From contig NZ_AP019657.1 in assembly GCF_009938225.1 (NCBI RefSeq), positions 3,151,657-3,215,656 on the forward strand: a DNA stretch of 64,000 nucleotides, read 5' to 3'. The number at the start of each line of letters is the position of its first letter. The stretch's first letter is position 1. This DNA is from Vibrio ponticus. Its GTDB lineage: Bacteria > Pseudomonadota > Gammaproteobacteria > Enterobacterales > Vibrionaceae. The position numbers and the translations under genes are program-made. Positions 9,455 to 18,508 of this stretch are shown piece after piece. The notes under the pieces are model-generated. The model saw nothing but the letters and a program-made list of their open reading frames with translations. It was not told where the DNA came from and made no database searches.

Positions 9455-9780
9455 CGGAACGCTGCCGCTTACGGAGGTGGGAATGCTTCGCGCACGGAAC
9501 GCTGCCGCTTACGGAGGTGGGAATGCTTCGCGCACGGAACGCTGCCGCTTACGGAGGTGGGAATGCTTCGCGCACGGAACGCTGCCGCTTACGGAGGTGG
9601 GAATGCTTCGCGCACGGAACGCTGCCGCTCACGGATGTGGGAATGCTTTGCGCACGGAACGCTGCCGCTTACGGATGCGGGAATGCTTCGCGCACGGAAC
9701 GCTGTCGCTTACGGCTACGGGAATGCTTCTCACACGGAATGCTGCCGCTGACAGATATTGGAGTGCTTCGTGTATGGAAC
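9455..9780. repeat. 40-bp tandem repeat array, eight copies plus a fragment
   Basis: Units begin at 9455, 9495, 9535, 9575, 9615, 9655, 9695 and 9735, each starting CGGAACGCTG. The first four are identical. Units 5 and 6 differ at a few positions, unit 7 at more, and unit 8 is strongly diverged; a remnant begins at 9775. The unit length is not a multiple of three, so all three frames stay open without being coding. It lies between convergent genes. Related single copies occur near 27555 and 27673-27709. Confidence 0.95.
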
Positions 9781-9850
9781 GGGGTTTAAGTTGTTTTATC
9801 TCGAAGTCCGATCTCGGAGCGAAGCGTTCCAAATTCTCGATTCCGCTAAA

Positions 9851-9878
9851 GAAAAAAGCCACCCGAGGGTGGCTTTTG
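9851..9878 (-). terminator. Terminator after crp
   Basis: AGCCACCC-GA-GGGTGGCT, with a run of A on the plus strand that becomes a T-run in the minus-strand transcript. It starts about 30 bp past the crp stop. The opposite side also has four T, so it may act in both directions. Confidence 0.9.
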
Positions 9879-9904
9879 TAATCTTATTCGCTCACAGGTG
9901 TGAA

Positions 9905-10537
9905 TTAGCGAGTGCCGTACACAACGATAGTTTTACCGTGAGCAGAGATTAGGTTCTGCTCTTCTAGCATCTTCAAGATACGACCAACCGTTTCACGAGA
10001 ACAGCCAACGATTTGACCGATTTCTTGACGTGTGATCTTGATTTGCATGCCGTCTGGGTGAGTCATCGCATCAGGTTGTTTCGCTAGGTTTAGTAGCGTT
10101 TGCGCGATACGACCAGTTACATCTAGGAATGCTAGGTCACCCACTTTTTGGCTAGTCACTTGTAGGCGACGTGCCATTTGCGAAGACAGACGCATAAGAA
10201 TGTCTGGGTTTACTTGGATAAGTTGACGGAATTTCTTAAATGAAATTTCAGCTACTTCACAAGGAGACTTGGCACGAACCCAAGCTGTGCGCTCTTGATC
10301 TTCTTCAAATAGACCAAGCTCACCGATGAAATCACCTTGGTTTAGGTAAGAAAGGATCATTTCCTTACCTTCTTCGTCCTTGATAAGAACCGCAACAGAA
10401 CCCTTAACGATGTAGTACAAAGTTTCTGCTTTCTCGCCCGCATGAATTAGCGTGCTTTTTGATGGGTACTTATGAATATGACAGTGTGAAAGGAACCACT
10501 CTAATGTTGGATCGGTTTGAGGTTTACCTAGAACCAT
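9905..10537 (-). CDS. crp: cAMP receptor protein CRP
   Basis: A 210-residue global transcription regulator. The N-terminal cyclic-nucleotide-binding roll includes [10 protein letters not shown] and ERTAWVRA (cAMP phosphate contact), followed by the dimerisation helix and a C-terminal winged helix-turn-helix [21 protein letters not shown] whose RETVGR recognition helix is that of enterobacterial CRP. Length is the same as E. coli CRP. It controls carbon use, competence and quorum sensing in vibrios. The gene is monocistronic, with its own terminator and a long, dyad-rich upstream region. Confidence 0.98.
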   Translation of the reverse strand: MVLGKPQTDPTLEWFLSHCHIHKYPSKSTLIHAGEKAETLYYIVKGSVAVLIKDEEGKEMILSYLNQGDFIGELGLFEEDQERTAWVRAKSPCEVAEISFKKFRQLIQVNPDILMRLSSQMARRLQVTSQKVGDLAFLDVTGRIAQTLLNLAKQPDAMTHPDGMQIKITRQEIGQIVGCSRETVGRILKMLEEQNLISAHGKTIVVYGTR

Positions 10538-10935
10538 AATATCTCACTTCCTCTGCAGGGTACGCTTGCGCTTTCCATGTTGTTGCTAAGCCCAAAATGG
10601 GGATAACTAGGATAAGAGCACTTTACTAGTGCTGCAAGCTATCTTGTGTTTCGGTTTCAAATAGTATCCTTTTTCCCAAAGGATTTCTTGATTTTAATCG
10701 GGTACAGGGTGCTATTTTATAAGCGAAAACGTGCACATGATCACGGTATGAAAAGTAATCGCGTTTATCGCTACCTAAATGACTTAAAAACGCGGACTTC
10801 AGAGTCTCGTCACGGTGCCTGATTTACCACAAAGGTAACAGGCACAATGCCGCCCAGGGGTAAGTATTCTCTAGGTCGTTTGTACGTGACTCGCTCAGTA
10901 ATACTCACACTTTTAGGTGACTTGGGTTACGCTAT
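10538..10935. other. 398-bp intergenic region upstream of crp
   Basis: No gene seen. It contains the crp promoter region, a CRP-like dyad at 10730-10745, and an inverted repeat with GTGCCTG at 10815-10821 and CAGGCAC at 10839-10845 enclosing TACC/GGTA. The latter has no T-run and may be the end structure of prkB or a regulatory stem. Confidence 0.6.
10730..10745. promoter_or_regulatory. Candidate CRP operator (autoregulation)
   Basis: CGTGCACATGATCACG is a symmetric dyad (CGTG...CACG) close to the CRP consensus TGTGA-N6-TCACA, about 195 bp upstream of the crp start. E. coli crp is autoregulated from comparable distances. The half sites are each imperfect. Confidence 0.4.
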
Positions 10936-11805
10936 TTAGCCAATTTTGCCCGTTTCTATTAACTGCTGAAGAATCGGTCTGACAATCAGTTCCATCGCAA
11001 AACTCATTTTGCCACCAGGGACAACGAGCGTGTTGTGACGCGACATGAATGACCCATCTATCATTGCTAATAGGTAGGGATAGTCAACGTTTTTGAAGCC
11101 ACGTAAGCGGATTACCACAAAGCTTTCATCTAAGCTTGGAATCCCCTTCGCATCCAGCGGGTTGGAGGTATCCACGGTCGGCACACGTTGGAAGTTAATA
11201 TGGGTGCGAGAAAATTGTGGCGTAATGTAGTTTAGGTAATCATCCATTGAGCGAACAATTGAGTCCATGACCGCTTCACGAGAATGACCTCGGTCACGAG
11301 TATCGCGGACGAACTTTTGAATCCACTCAAGGTTGACGATCGGCACCATGCCAATCAGAAAGTCGACATGTTGAGACACATTAACATCACCATCCACCAC
11401 GCCGCCATGCAAGCCTTCGTAGAACAGAACATCACTGTCTTCTGGGAGCTCTTGCCATGGCGTAAAAGTGCCGGGCATTTGGTTGTAAGGCACCGCTTCA
11501 TCAAAAGTGTGCAAGTAGCGACGGACTTTACCGCTGCCATCTTCACCGTATTGACGGAAAAACTCAGCCAGAGCAGGGAAGTCGTTCGCTTGCGGACCAA
11601 AGTAGCTGATATGGCGACCTTGTTCACGGGCTTTGCGGATCTCCACATCCATTTCAGGACGTGTAAAACGATGGAAGCTATCCCCCTCAACCCAGGCGGG
11701 TTTGATGTCCATCATATTGAACATCTTGCGAAAGGCTTCGGAGGTCGTGGTAGTACCCGCACCAGAAGAACCAGTGACGGCAATGATTGGATGCTTTGCT
11801 GACAT
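10936..11805 (-). CDS. prkB: Phosphoribulokinase-like protein PrkB
   Basis: A 289-residue P-loop kinase of the bacterial phosphoribulokinase/uridine kinase family. The P-loop GSSGAGTTTT is at residues 12-21, followed by VEGDSFHR and the FYEGLHGG segment. Such PrkB proteins occur beside crp in enterobacteria and vibrios, which lack RuBisCO, so the physiological substrate is unknown and Calvin-cycle function should not be inferred. Length matches E. coli PrkB (289). Confidence 0.92.
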   Translation of the reverse strand: MSAKHPIIAVTGSSGAGTTTTSEAFRKMFNMMDIKPAWVEGDSFHRFTRPEMDVEIRKAREQGRHISYFGPQANDFPALAEFFRQYGEDGSGKVRRYLHTFDEAVPYNQMPGTFTPWQELPEDSDVLFYEGLHGGVVDGDVNVSQHVDFLIGMVPIVNLEWIQKFVRDTRDRGHSREAVMDSIVRSMDDYLNYITPQFSRTHINFQRVPTVDTSNPLDAKGIPSLDESFVVIRLRGFKNVDYPYLLAMIDGSFMSRHNTLVVPGGKMSFAMELIVRPILQQLIETGKIG

Positions 11806-11997
11806 GACAAACCCTGTCTAAAACTAACGTTCCTGTTAATAATTATGTTTGTTCCAAGTCAGTACTGCGCTGGGCAGACTTATTTGGATATCACAGCAAT
11901 ATAACATGCTTTAACTTTTTGTTTAAAAGATTCTACTGTGGGCATGGGTGAAGAAAATACGGTGTAGCGGCACAGAAGTGTCTATGCCGCATAGAGA

Positions 11998-12210
11998 TTA
12001 GAATTTCTGTTTAAGCTGAATATCCACGGTTTCGTGCAACTCAGAATAGACAATCACTGCCTCGCCAGAAGCGAGCTGAGCTTTTACTTGATCGACTTTA
12101 GCTTGTAGTGAAACCTCAACCGCACCGTAGTCGGTTCCTTCACGTAGTACAAACTCACGAATTAAATTGTCTAGGGTATCGGCAGCAATTTCTTGCCAAG
12201 GGATAATCAT
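11998..12210 (-). CDS. yheU: YheU family small protein (UPF0270)
   Basis: A 70-residue cytosolic protein of unknown function. The segments [25 protein letters not shown] and SELHETVDI are the hallmarks of the family. It lies between yheT and prkB as in E. coli, 53 bp after yheT, and probably shares the yheS-TIGR02444-yheT transcript. Confidence 0.9.
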   Translation of the reverse strand: MIIPWQEIAADTLDNLIREFVLREGTDYGAVEVSLQAKVDQVKAQLASGEAVIVYSELHETVDIQLKQKF

Positions 12211-12263
12211 AAATACCTCTTACTTTTATGATTGGGAGAGAGCCAGTCTTGCTGGCTCTAACA

Positions 12264-13238
12264 TTATGCGGTTTTTAGTGGCTGATAGTAAGCGGGTAGC
12301 ATCTCTTCTAGCCAGAATCTTGGTTTGAGCAGTGAGCCAGTGACAAAGCCGACGTGCCCGCCGTTATCCAGCAGTCGATAGTCGATATTGTCAGGCAGCA
12401 CAAAGTGAGGGATCACCGCATCAGTCATAAAGGGATCATCTTTGGCGTGAATGATCTGGGTTGGCAGTTTGATCTGTTGCAGGCGATGGATGCCTGAGCA
12501 GCGCTGATAATAATCTTCTGCATCTTTAAAGCCATGCAGTGGCGCGGTAATCAAATCGTCAAAGTCGTATAACTTAGTCACGCGCTTAATGGTTTGGTAG
12601 GTGAGCCCAAGTTCACCTTTAAGTAGATGGTGCTTGCGCAGCGCGTTACGCTTGAGTGACTTAAGTAAGTAGGCTTTGTAGAGCTTCGAGAAACCTTGTT
12701 CAATACGACTTGAGCATGCTGAGAGGTCGAGTGGTGCCGAGATAATCGATGCGGCATTGAGCAGTGGTTCATCAGCATACTCAGCTAGATAGTTAGCCAG
12801 CATATTACCGCCGAGAGAAATGCCTACCGCAACTTTGGTCTGTTGAGGAAATTGCTGCTCAATGTGCTCTAAGAAGAAACGTGCATCTTCTACTTCACCG
12901 GAGTGATAGGCGCGTGGCAAGCGATTCGGCTTACCGCTACAACCGCGAAAATGCATCATCACCGATAGCCAACCTTGCTTGGCGAAGGCTGACATCAATC
13001 CATTGGCGTATGGGCTATAAAAACAACCCTCTAAACCATGAAACAGAATAAACAGCGGTTTGTTTTGTGCAGCATCGGAGTGGGGATCTTCACTCCAAGC
13101 AAGATCGATAAAATCACCGTCTGGGGTATCGAGGGTTTGCCAAATGGGTTCAAACAGCGCTTTTTTACGAATAAAACGTGGCGCTAGAGTTTGCATGTGG
13201 GGATTGGTCATGCCCGAGGCAGCAGTAAAGTTTGTCAT
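12264..13238 (-). CDS. yheT: YheT family alpha/beta hydrolase
   Basis: A 324-residue alpha/beta-hydrolase-fold protein. The oxyanion region is LFHGLEGC, the nucleophile elbow is GISLGGN, a late Asp is in HAKDDPFM and the catalytic His in NGGHVGF, so the triad looks intact. The family resembles eukaryotic ABHD1/3 lipases and esterases, but the bacterial substrate is unknown. The start overlaps the stop of the upstream TIGR02444 gene by 4 bp, indicating translational coupling. Confidence 0.92.
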   Translation of the reverse strand: MTNFTAASGMTNPHMQTLAPRFIRKKALFEPIWQTLDTPDGDFIDLAWSEDPHSDAAQNKPLFILFHGLEGCFYSPYANGLMSAFAKQGWLSVMMHFRGCSGKPNRLPRAYHSGEVEDARFFLEHIEQQFPQQTKVAVGISLGGNMLANYLAEYADEPLLNAASIISAPLDLSACSSRIEQGFSKLYKAYLLKSLKRNALRKHHLLKGELGLTYQTIKRVTKLYDFDDLITAPLHGFKDAEDYYQRCSGIHRLQQIKLPTQIIHAKDDPFMTDAVIPHFVLPDNIDYRLLDNGGHVGFVTGSLLKPRFWLEEMLPAYYQPLKTA

Positions 13239-13723
13239 AGCGTGTCAGTTGGGTTATCCGGTACAAAGGGTTGAGAGAAAATGGAGTAAAGGTGCTCTCC
13301 ATCTAACTGACGACAATAACGCAGAGTTAGGGACTCATCATCGGCGTTGTGCAGAGTAAGCCCATTGATGCAATCAACTAAATCTGACTGTTGTTGCTTT
13401 TCTAGTTGTAGTTCAAATTGTAAGGTTTCACGATACAAGGTATCGGGCACATTACGTTTGAGTTTTCGGCGTAGTTCTCGGAAGCTGCTGAGAAGCGTTT
13501 CAGAGCGGCTCAAGCACTGTTCGACTTGAGCCCAATCTTGTGGCGCGATAGTCGCGCCTTGTTCATCCAGCCACTTGAGAAGCAGCAGGAGGTTAACGTT
13601 ACCATGGTGATGGTTTTGCAGAGTTAAGCACGCTTCTTTCACTTCTCGCACACTGTAGTATTGCAAGCTAAACTGCCAAAGGCGTTCTAGGGTAAGTGAA
13701 AGGTATACGCGCTCATTACTCAT
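13235..13723 (-). CDS. TIGR02444 family protein
   Basis: A 162-residue helical, Leu/Gln-rich protein. It matches, by N-terminus (LWQFSLQYYS, VKEACLTLQNHHHGNVNLLLLLKWLDEQG) and genomic position, the TIGR02444/DUF2390 group of gammaproteobacteria. No catalytic motif or membrane segment is visible and no function is known. It overlaps yheS upstream and yheT downstream by 4 bp each, so all three are one coupled operon. Confidence 0.85.
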   Translation of the reverse strand: MSNERVYLSLTLERLWQFSLQYYSVREVKEACLTLQNHHHGNVNLLLLLKWLDEQGATIAPQDWAQVEQCLSRSETLLSSFRELRRKLKRNVPDTLYRETLQFELQLEKQQQSDLVDCINGLTLHNADDESLTLRYCRQLDGEHLYSIFSQPFVPDNPTDTL

Positions 13724-15642
13724 TGATCACTGAACTCCTGTTCCATCTGCTCTAGCTCTTCTTGAAGAGCCATCCATTCCATTTCTACGTCTTCTAACTC
13801 AGCTTTGCTGGAGGCTTGTATCGCGAGAACTTGATTAAGTTTAGCCTTGTTTTCGGCTTCATACAGTGAGTTATCCGCTAATTGTTGCTCTGCATTGGCA
13901 AGTTGTTCACCTAATTTATCCATTTTCTCTTCGAGTTTGGACAGGTTTTTGCGAATTGGGGCAGTCAGTTTACGGAACTCGGCTTCGCGACGTTTTTGAT
14001 CTTTTTTCGCTGCGGCACTGTTGGCGGTATTTTTCTCTGGTTGTTCCGCTTGTGCTTCACGACGATCCGCTTTTTGTTGCTCTGTCAGCCACTTGTAGTA
14101 GTCGTTCAAGTCACCATCAAATGGCGCTACTTGGCGGTCATGGACGAGGTAAAGGTCATCGGTGGTCGCACGCAGTAGGTAACGGTCGTGGGAGACAATC
14201 ACCATTGCACCTTCAAAGGTTTGCAGTGCCATGGTTAATGCCTGACGCATATCCAAGTCCAAGTGGTTGGTTGGTTCGTCGAGCAGCAGCAAGTTTGGCT
14301 TTTGCCACACTATTAATGCCAATACCAAACGCGCTTTTTCACCACCAGAGAAAGGTGCCACTTTCTCCAACGCTTTGTCGCCTTGGAAGCCAAAGCTACC
14401 TAGGTAATCGCGCAGTTGTTGTTCGGTGTGTTTTGGCGCGATCTGCATCATGTGCTGCAAAGGCGTTTCTTCAGGGTGTAGTGTTTCTAACTGATGCTGG
14501 GCAAAGTAACCGATTTTTACCCCTTGAGAGTATGTCAGTTCACCGCTTTGAGGCTTATGCTCACCAGAGAGCAATTTGATCAGCGTCGATTTACCCGCAC
14601 CGTTACGACCCAGTAGACCAATGCGGCTACCCGGTACGAGGTTAAGACGGATTTTCTCGAGAATTAGGTTATCACCGTAACCGGCTGATGCTTCATCCAT
14701 CATAATGATTGGGTTTGGCAAGGCTTCTGGCTCACGGAATTCAAAACTAAATGGGTTATCAAACTGCGCAGGTAGCACTTTTTCCATTCGCTCAAGGGCT
14801 TTGATGCGGCTTTGTGCTTGGCGCGCTTTCGAAGCTTTGTAGCGGAAACGATCAATATAGCTTTGCATGTGTGCCATATGCTTTTGCTGTTTGGCATACA
14901 TAGCTTGTTGCAGGATCAGTTTCTGCGCACGTTGATCTTCAAACGATGAGTAGTTACCGGTGTACTCATTCAGCTTTTGGTTTTCAACGTGAATGATGCG
15001 ACCGACGATTGGGTCAAGGAAATCACGGTCGTGTGAGATCAGCACTAATGTACCTGGATAGTTTTGTAGCCAGCGTTCTAGCCACATTACCGCATCTAAG
15101 TCCAAGTGGTTGGTTGGCTCGTCGAGCAATAGCAGGTCAGAGCGGCATAGCAGTGCTTGCGCAAGGTTAAGACGCATACGCCAACCACCAGAGAACTGAG
15201 TGAGGTGCCAACTCATCTGTGGCTGAGTAAAGCCCAGACCATCCAAGAGTTCTGCCGCACGAGCACGAATACTGTAGCCACCGATGGTTTCGATTTTGCC
15301 ATGCAGCTCAGCGACGAGTGTGCCGTTATCCGCTTGCTCAGCTTGCGCCAGTTGTTGCTCAAGGGCGCGGTACTCACGATCACCATCAATCACATATTCA
15401 AGTGCGGTTCGGTCAAGTGCAGGGGTTTCCTGAGCGACCCAAGCTAACTCCCAGTGCGCTGGTTTGCTAAAATTACCAGCATCAATAGAAAGTTCATCTT
15501 TGATCAAAGCAAAGAGGGTCGACTTACCACAACCGTTCTTACCCACTAGACCGACTTTATCGCCAGGGTGGATGGTTGCAGATGCATTTTCTAGCAGGGG
15601 TTTACCGCCGCGTAGCAATTGAATATCAGAGAAGGTAATCAT
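13720..15642 (-). CDS. yheS: ABC-F ATPase YheS
   Basis: A 640-residue protein with two ABC cassettes and no membrane domain. Walker A motifs are GKNGCGKST and GRNGAGKST. The signatures are FSGGWRMRLNLA and FSGGEKARLVLA, each followed by LLLLDEPTNHLDLD. The linker between cassettes and the charged coiled-coil C-terminus fit ABC-F translation factors, which bind the ribosomal E site. The internal ATG at 15642 gives MITFSDIQLLRGG, the normal start (E. coli YheS has 637 residues); the frame extends 11 basic residues upstream without a ribosome site. Confidence 0.95.
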   Translation of the reverse strand: MITFSDIQLLRGGKPLLENASATIHPGDKVGLVGKNGCGKSTLFALIKDELSIDAGNFSKPAHWELAWVAQETPALDRTALEYVIDGDREYRALEQQLAQAEQADNGTLVAELHGKIETIGGYSIRARAAELLDGLGFTQPQMSWHLTQFSGGWRMRLNLAQALLCRSDLLLLDEPTNHLDLDAVMWLERWLQNYPGTLVLISHDRDFLDPIVGRIIHVENQKLNEYTGNYSSFEDQRAQKLILQQAMYAKQQKHMAHMQSYIDRFRYKASKARQAQSRIKALERMEKVLPAQFDNPFSFEFREPEALPNPIIMMDEASAGYGDNLILEKIRLNLVPGSRIGLLGRNGAGKSTLIKLLSGEHKPQSGELTYSQGVKIGYFAQHQLETLHPEETPLQHMMQIAPKHTEQQLRDYLGSFGFQGDKALEKVAPFSGGEKARLVLALIVWQKPNLLLLDEPTNHLDLDMRQALTMALQTFEGAMVIVSHDRYLLRATTDDLYLVHDRQVAPFDGDLNDYYKWLTEQQKADRREAQAEQPEKNTANSAAAKKDQKRREAEFRKLTAPIRKNLSKLEEKMDKLGEQLANAEQQLADNSLYEAENKAKLNQVLAIQASSKAELEDVEMEWMALQEELEQMEQEFSDQ

Positions 15643-15776
15643 AGAGTTTTGTTTTTTCTTTAATCGTTTCCGCACGCATAGTAGGAGGATTGGTCGAAAA
15701 AGTCGATCATTGCGTTATCCCTCTCAACCGCGTATAACAAAATGATAACGAAAATAAAAGGAATGCTGTACAAGTA

Positions 15777-16403
15777 ATGGATTTATCAGCTACTGCCCAG
15801 TCGAAAGTACTAGTTATTTACGCTCATCCGGAATCACAAACGTCCGTCGCCAATCAAGTGATGATCAATAAGATCGCCTCACTAGATAATGTCACTGTGC
15901 GCGATCTTTACGCCCTTTATCCCGATTTTTTTATTGATGTTAGTGCAGAACATCAAGCGCTACTAGAGCATGATGTGATCGTGTTTCATCACCCTATGTA
16001 CCTCTACTCCTGTCCGTCATTACTCAAAGAGTGGCTTGACCGAGTATTAGGTAAAAAAGGTTTTGCTTATGGTGAGGGAAGCGCACTGCGTGGCAAATAT
16101 TGGCGCAGCGTGATCACCACGGGTGGTAAGCAAGAAGCTTTTGGCGAGCATGGTTACAACAAATATCCCCTTGAACAGATCCTGCAACCGTTTGAACTGA
16201 CGGCAGCCTTATGTCGCATGAATTGGATTGAGCCTTTAGTGCTTTATTGGGCGCGTAACGTTTCTGATGGTGAGCGAGAAGCGCATGCAGAGCGCTATCG
16301 TCAATGGCTACTCAAGCCACTGCAAGATGTGAGTGTGATCAGTGGTGAAGTGGTGAACTTGCACTCCAATAGGCAAGGAGGTAGCCATGGCTCTAGAAAG
16401 TGA
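15777..16403 (+). CDS. kefG: Glutathione-regulated K+ efflux ancillary protein KefG
   Basis: A 208-residue flavodoxin-like quinone oxidoreductase: VIYAHPESQTSVANQ is the FMN phosphate site, followed by VFHHPMYLYSCP and ITTGGKQEAFG. In the family it binds the cytoplasmic face of KefB and is needed for full K+ efflux upon electrophile stress. It overlaps kefB by 17 bp. The ribosome site is poorly spaced: AAAGGA sits 14 bases before this ATG but directly before a four-codon mini-frame (ATG at 15763) whose stop overlaps the kefG start as TAATG. Confidence 0.93.
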   Translation: MDLSATAQSKVLVIYAHPESQTSVANQVMINKIASLDNVTVRDLYALYPDFFIDVSAEHQALLEHDVIVFHHPMYLYSCPSLLKEWLDRVLGKKGFAYGEGSALRGKYWRSVITTGGKQEAFGEHGYNKYPLEQILQPFELTAALCRMNWIEPLVLYWARNVSDGEREAHAERYRQWLLKPLQDVSVISGEVVNLHSNRQGGSHGSRK

Positions 16404-18183
16404 TTTTCTGCAAAGTAGTGCGATCTTCCTAACGGCTGCGGTCGTTGCCGTACCATTGGCGCAGCGTCTTGGGTTAGGGTCGGTCTTGGGCTACCTACTT
16501 GCTGGTGTGGCGATAGGTCCTTGGGGGCTGGGGCTGATCCGCGATGTAGAGGCAATACTTCATTTTGCCGAATTTGGTGTGGTGCTGCTGCTGTTTCTGA
16601 TTGGTTTAGAGCTTAATCCTAAAAAGTTGTGGCAACTGCGAGGTCCGATTCTCGGTCTCGGTGGTGCACAGGTGGTGTTAACTACCGCCTTTATTGCCAG
16701 TGTTGCCAATGCGATGGGGTTGTCGTGGCAGGTCAGTTTAACCATAGGTATGGGCTTGGCGCTCTCGTCTACCGCGATCGCTTTACGGGTGATAGAGGAG
16801 CAGGGGCTGGCAGGGAGTGAAACGGGGCAATCGGGTTTTGCGGTTTTGCTGTTCCAGGATATTGCGGTGATCCCGATGCTGGCGATGTTGCCTTTGTTGG
16901 CGGGTAACACCAGTGGTAATTGGCAAGATGGTTTATGGATGCTAGGTGGTGTTCTCGGGCTTTTAGTCGGCGGACACTTCTTATTGCGACCACTGTTTCG
17001 CTATGTGGTTGCCAGTGGTGTGCGAGAACTGTTTACTGTCGCGGCGCTACTGTTGGTGATTGGTATTGCGCTGATCATGAAGCAACTCGGGTTATCAATG
17101 GCACTGGGGGCATTTCTGGCAGGGGTACTGCTGGCAGAAAGTGAGTATCGCCATGAATTAGAAATCGCCATCGAGCCGTTTAAAGGGTTGTTGCTTGGGC
17201 TGTTTTTCATTGCTGTCGGTATGGCGGTTAACCTTGGTCTATTAGCGCTGCATCCGTGGAAGATTTTGTTGGGCGTTTTAGCTTTGATCACGGTTAAGGG
17301 GTTACTGCTTTATGCTTTAGCGCGCGCGGCAGGCAGCCGAGCCAAATCTCGTAGTCGCATGGCAGCCATTCTGAGCCAAGGTGGCGAGTTTGCTTTTGTC
17401 ATCTTTACCGCGGCGCAAAGTCAAAATCTACTCAGCGCAGAGCAAACGGCATTTCTGTTGGTGGTGGTGAGTTTGTCGATGGTGACCACACCGCTGTTGC
17501 TGATGGGACAAGAGAAATGGTATGCGCTGAGTTTAAACCTAGATGATGATACACAGCTCTCAAGTGATGTTGTGGATAACCAACCGCGGGTGATCATTGC
17601 CGGTTTCGGGCGATTTGGTCAGATCGTTGGGCGTTTGCTTTACGCCAATAAAATCAAACTGACTATTTTAGAGAGCGATGCCAGTCAAATAAAGCTGTTG
17701 AGAAAGTATGGCTACAAAGTGTTTTATGGTGACGCGACTCAACTCGATCTGCTCCGCGCTGCAGGGGCGAGTAAAGCGGAAGCAATCATTCTTTGTACCG
17801 ATTCTCCCGATGAAATCATGCAGATCGTGGATTTGTGTAAGCAGCATTTTCCTCATCTTAAAATTCTCGCCCGTGCACGTAGCCGTGTTGAAGCTTATCA
17901 ATTACTCAGTCATGGCGTCGATAAGTACTCCCGTGAGACCTTTCTTGGCGCACTCGATCTTGGTAAGTTGGCGCTGATTGAGTTAGGTATGCACCCATAT
18001 CAGGCACAGCGCGCAGAATCACACTTTAGAAAATTAGATAATGCGATGCTGAAAGAGTTACTTCCACAGCATAGCGAAGATAAACAATTAGCCCAAAGAG
18101 CGAAGGAAGCACGTAAAGAACTTGAAGAGATTTTTGGTCGTGAAATGGAAAACGATCAGCAGACTAAGAATTTTTGGGACTGA
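16387..18183 (+). CDS. kefB: Glutathione-regulated potassium/proton antiporter KefB
   Basis: A 598-residue CPA2-family inner-membrane antiporter. Residues 1-380 hold about 12 hydrophobic segments, with the LFLIGLELNPKKLW loop and GMGLALSSTAIALRVIEEQ typical of Kef proteins. From about residue 399 there is a TrkA-N (RCK) nucleotide domain starting VIIAGFGRFGQ, then a charged C-terminal tail. It expels K+ in exchange for H+ when glutathione adducts bind, acidifying the cytosol against electrophiles. A perfect AAGGAGGT ribosome site lies inside the end of kefG. Confidence 0.95.
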   Translation: MALESDFLQSSAIFLTAAVVAVPLAQRLGLGSVLGYLLAGVAIGPWGLGLIRDVEAILHFAEFGVVLLLFLIGLELNPKKLWQLRGPILGLGGAQVVLTTAFIASVANAMGLSWQVSLTIGMGLALSSTAIALRVIEEQGLAGSETGQSGFAVLLFQDIAVIPMLAMLPLLAGNTSGNWQDGLWMLGGVLGLLVGGHFLLRPLFRYVVASGVRELFTVAALLLVIGIALIMKQLGLSMALGAFLAGVLLAESEYRHELEIAIEPFKGLLLGLFFIAVGMAVNLGLLALHPWKILLGVLALITVKGLLLYALARAAGSRAKSRSRMAAILSQGGEFAFVIFTAAQSQNLLSAEQTAFLLVVVSLSMVTTPLLLMGQEKWYALSLNLDDDTQLSSDVVDNQPRVIIAGFGRFGQIVGRLLYANKIKLTILESDASQIKLLRKYGYKVFYGDATQLDLLRAAGASKAEAIILCTDSPDEIMQIVDLCKQHFPHLKILARARSRVEAYQLLSHGVDKYSRETFLGALDLGKLALIELGMHPYQAQRAESHFRKLDNAMLKELLPQHSEDKQLAQRAKEARKELEEIFGREMENDQQTKNFWD

Positions 18184-18226
18184 GAGATCTCGATAACAAC
18201 AGTAATGCCAAGGAAAAGAGTGTCAG

Positions 18227-18421
18227 ATGAAGAAAAGATTTATCGCCGGAGCGAGTTGCCCGAAATGCCAACAACAGGACAGCCTGCGCTGGTGGATTGA
18301 GAACAATATTGAGTTAGTAGAGTGTGTTGACTGCAATTACCAAGATCAACGTAAACCGCAATCCGTCGAGCAAACCACTCGCGCTGATGAAAATATGATC
18401 GGGATTTTTAGACCGGAATAA
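18227..18421 (+). CDS. yheV: YheV family zinc-ribbon protein
   Basis: A 64-residue protein with two CxxC knuckles, CPKC at residues 11-14 and CVDC further on, spaced as in a zinc ribbon, matching the DUF2387/YheV group. Function is unknown. It follows kefB by 43 bp, as in E. coli where yheV is linked to kefGB, so co-transcription is likely. No other domain is seen. Confidence 0.9.
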   Translation: MKKRFIAGASCPKCQQQDSLRWWIENNIELVECVDCNYQDQRKPQSVEQTTRADENMIGIFRPE

Positions 18422-18508
18422 TTGTGTTTCTCAAATTCATCCCCATAATACGCAGGGTAATGTTTTACATCCCAGTTATCTGGGTCTCGATAATGCCTTG
18501 GAGCAATT

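Noticed and set aside
9455..9780. CRISPR array
   Set aside because: Units are contiguous 40-bp tandem copies without unique spacers, and there are no cas genes nearby.
9363..9881. Overlapping open frames across the 40-bp repeat array (up to 172 codons, several frames)
   Set aside because: They are produced by a repeat whose length is not a multiple of three, so every frame reads through. No ribosome site, no family, and composition is purely repeat-driven.
13866..14579. 237-codon plus-strand frame opposite yheS
   Set aside because: It lies wholly inside the well-supported ABC-F gene on the other strand; it is a shadow caused by codon bias.
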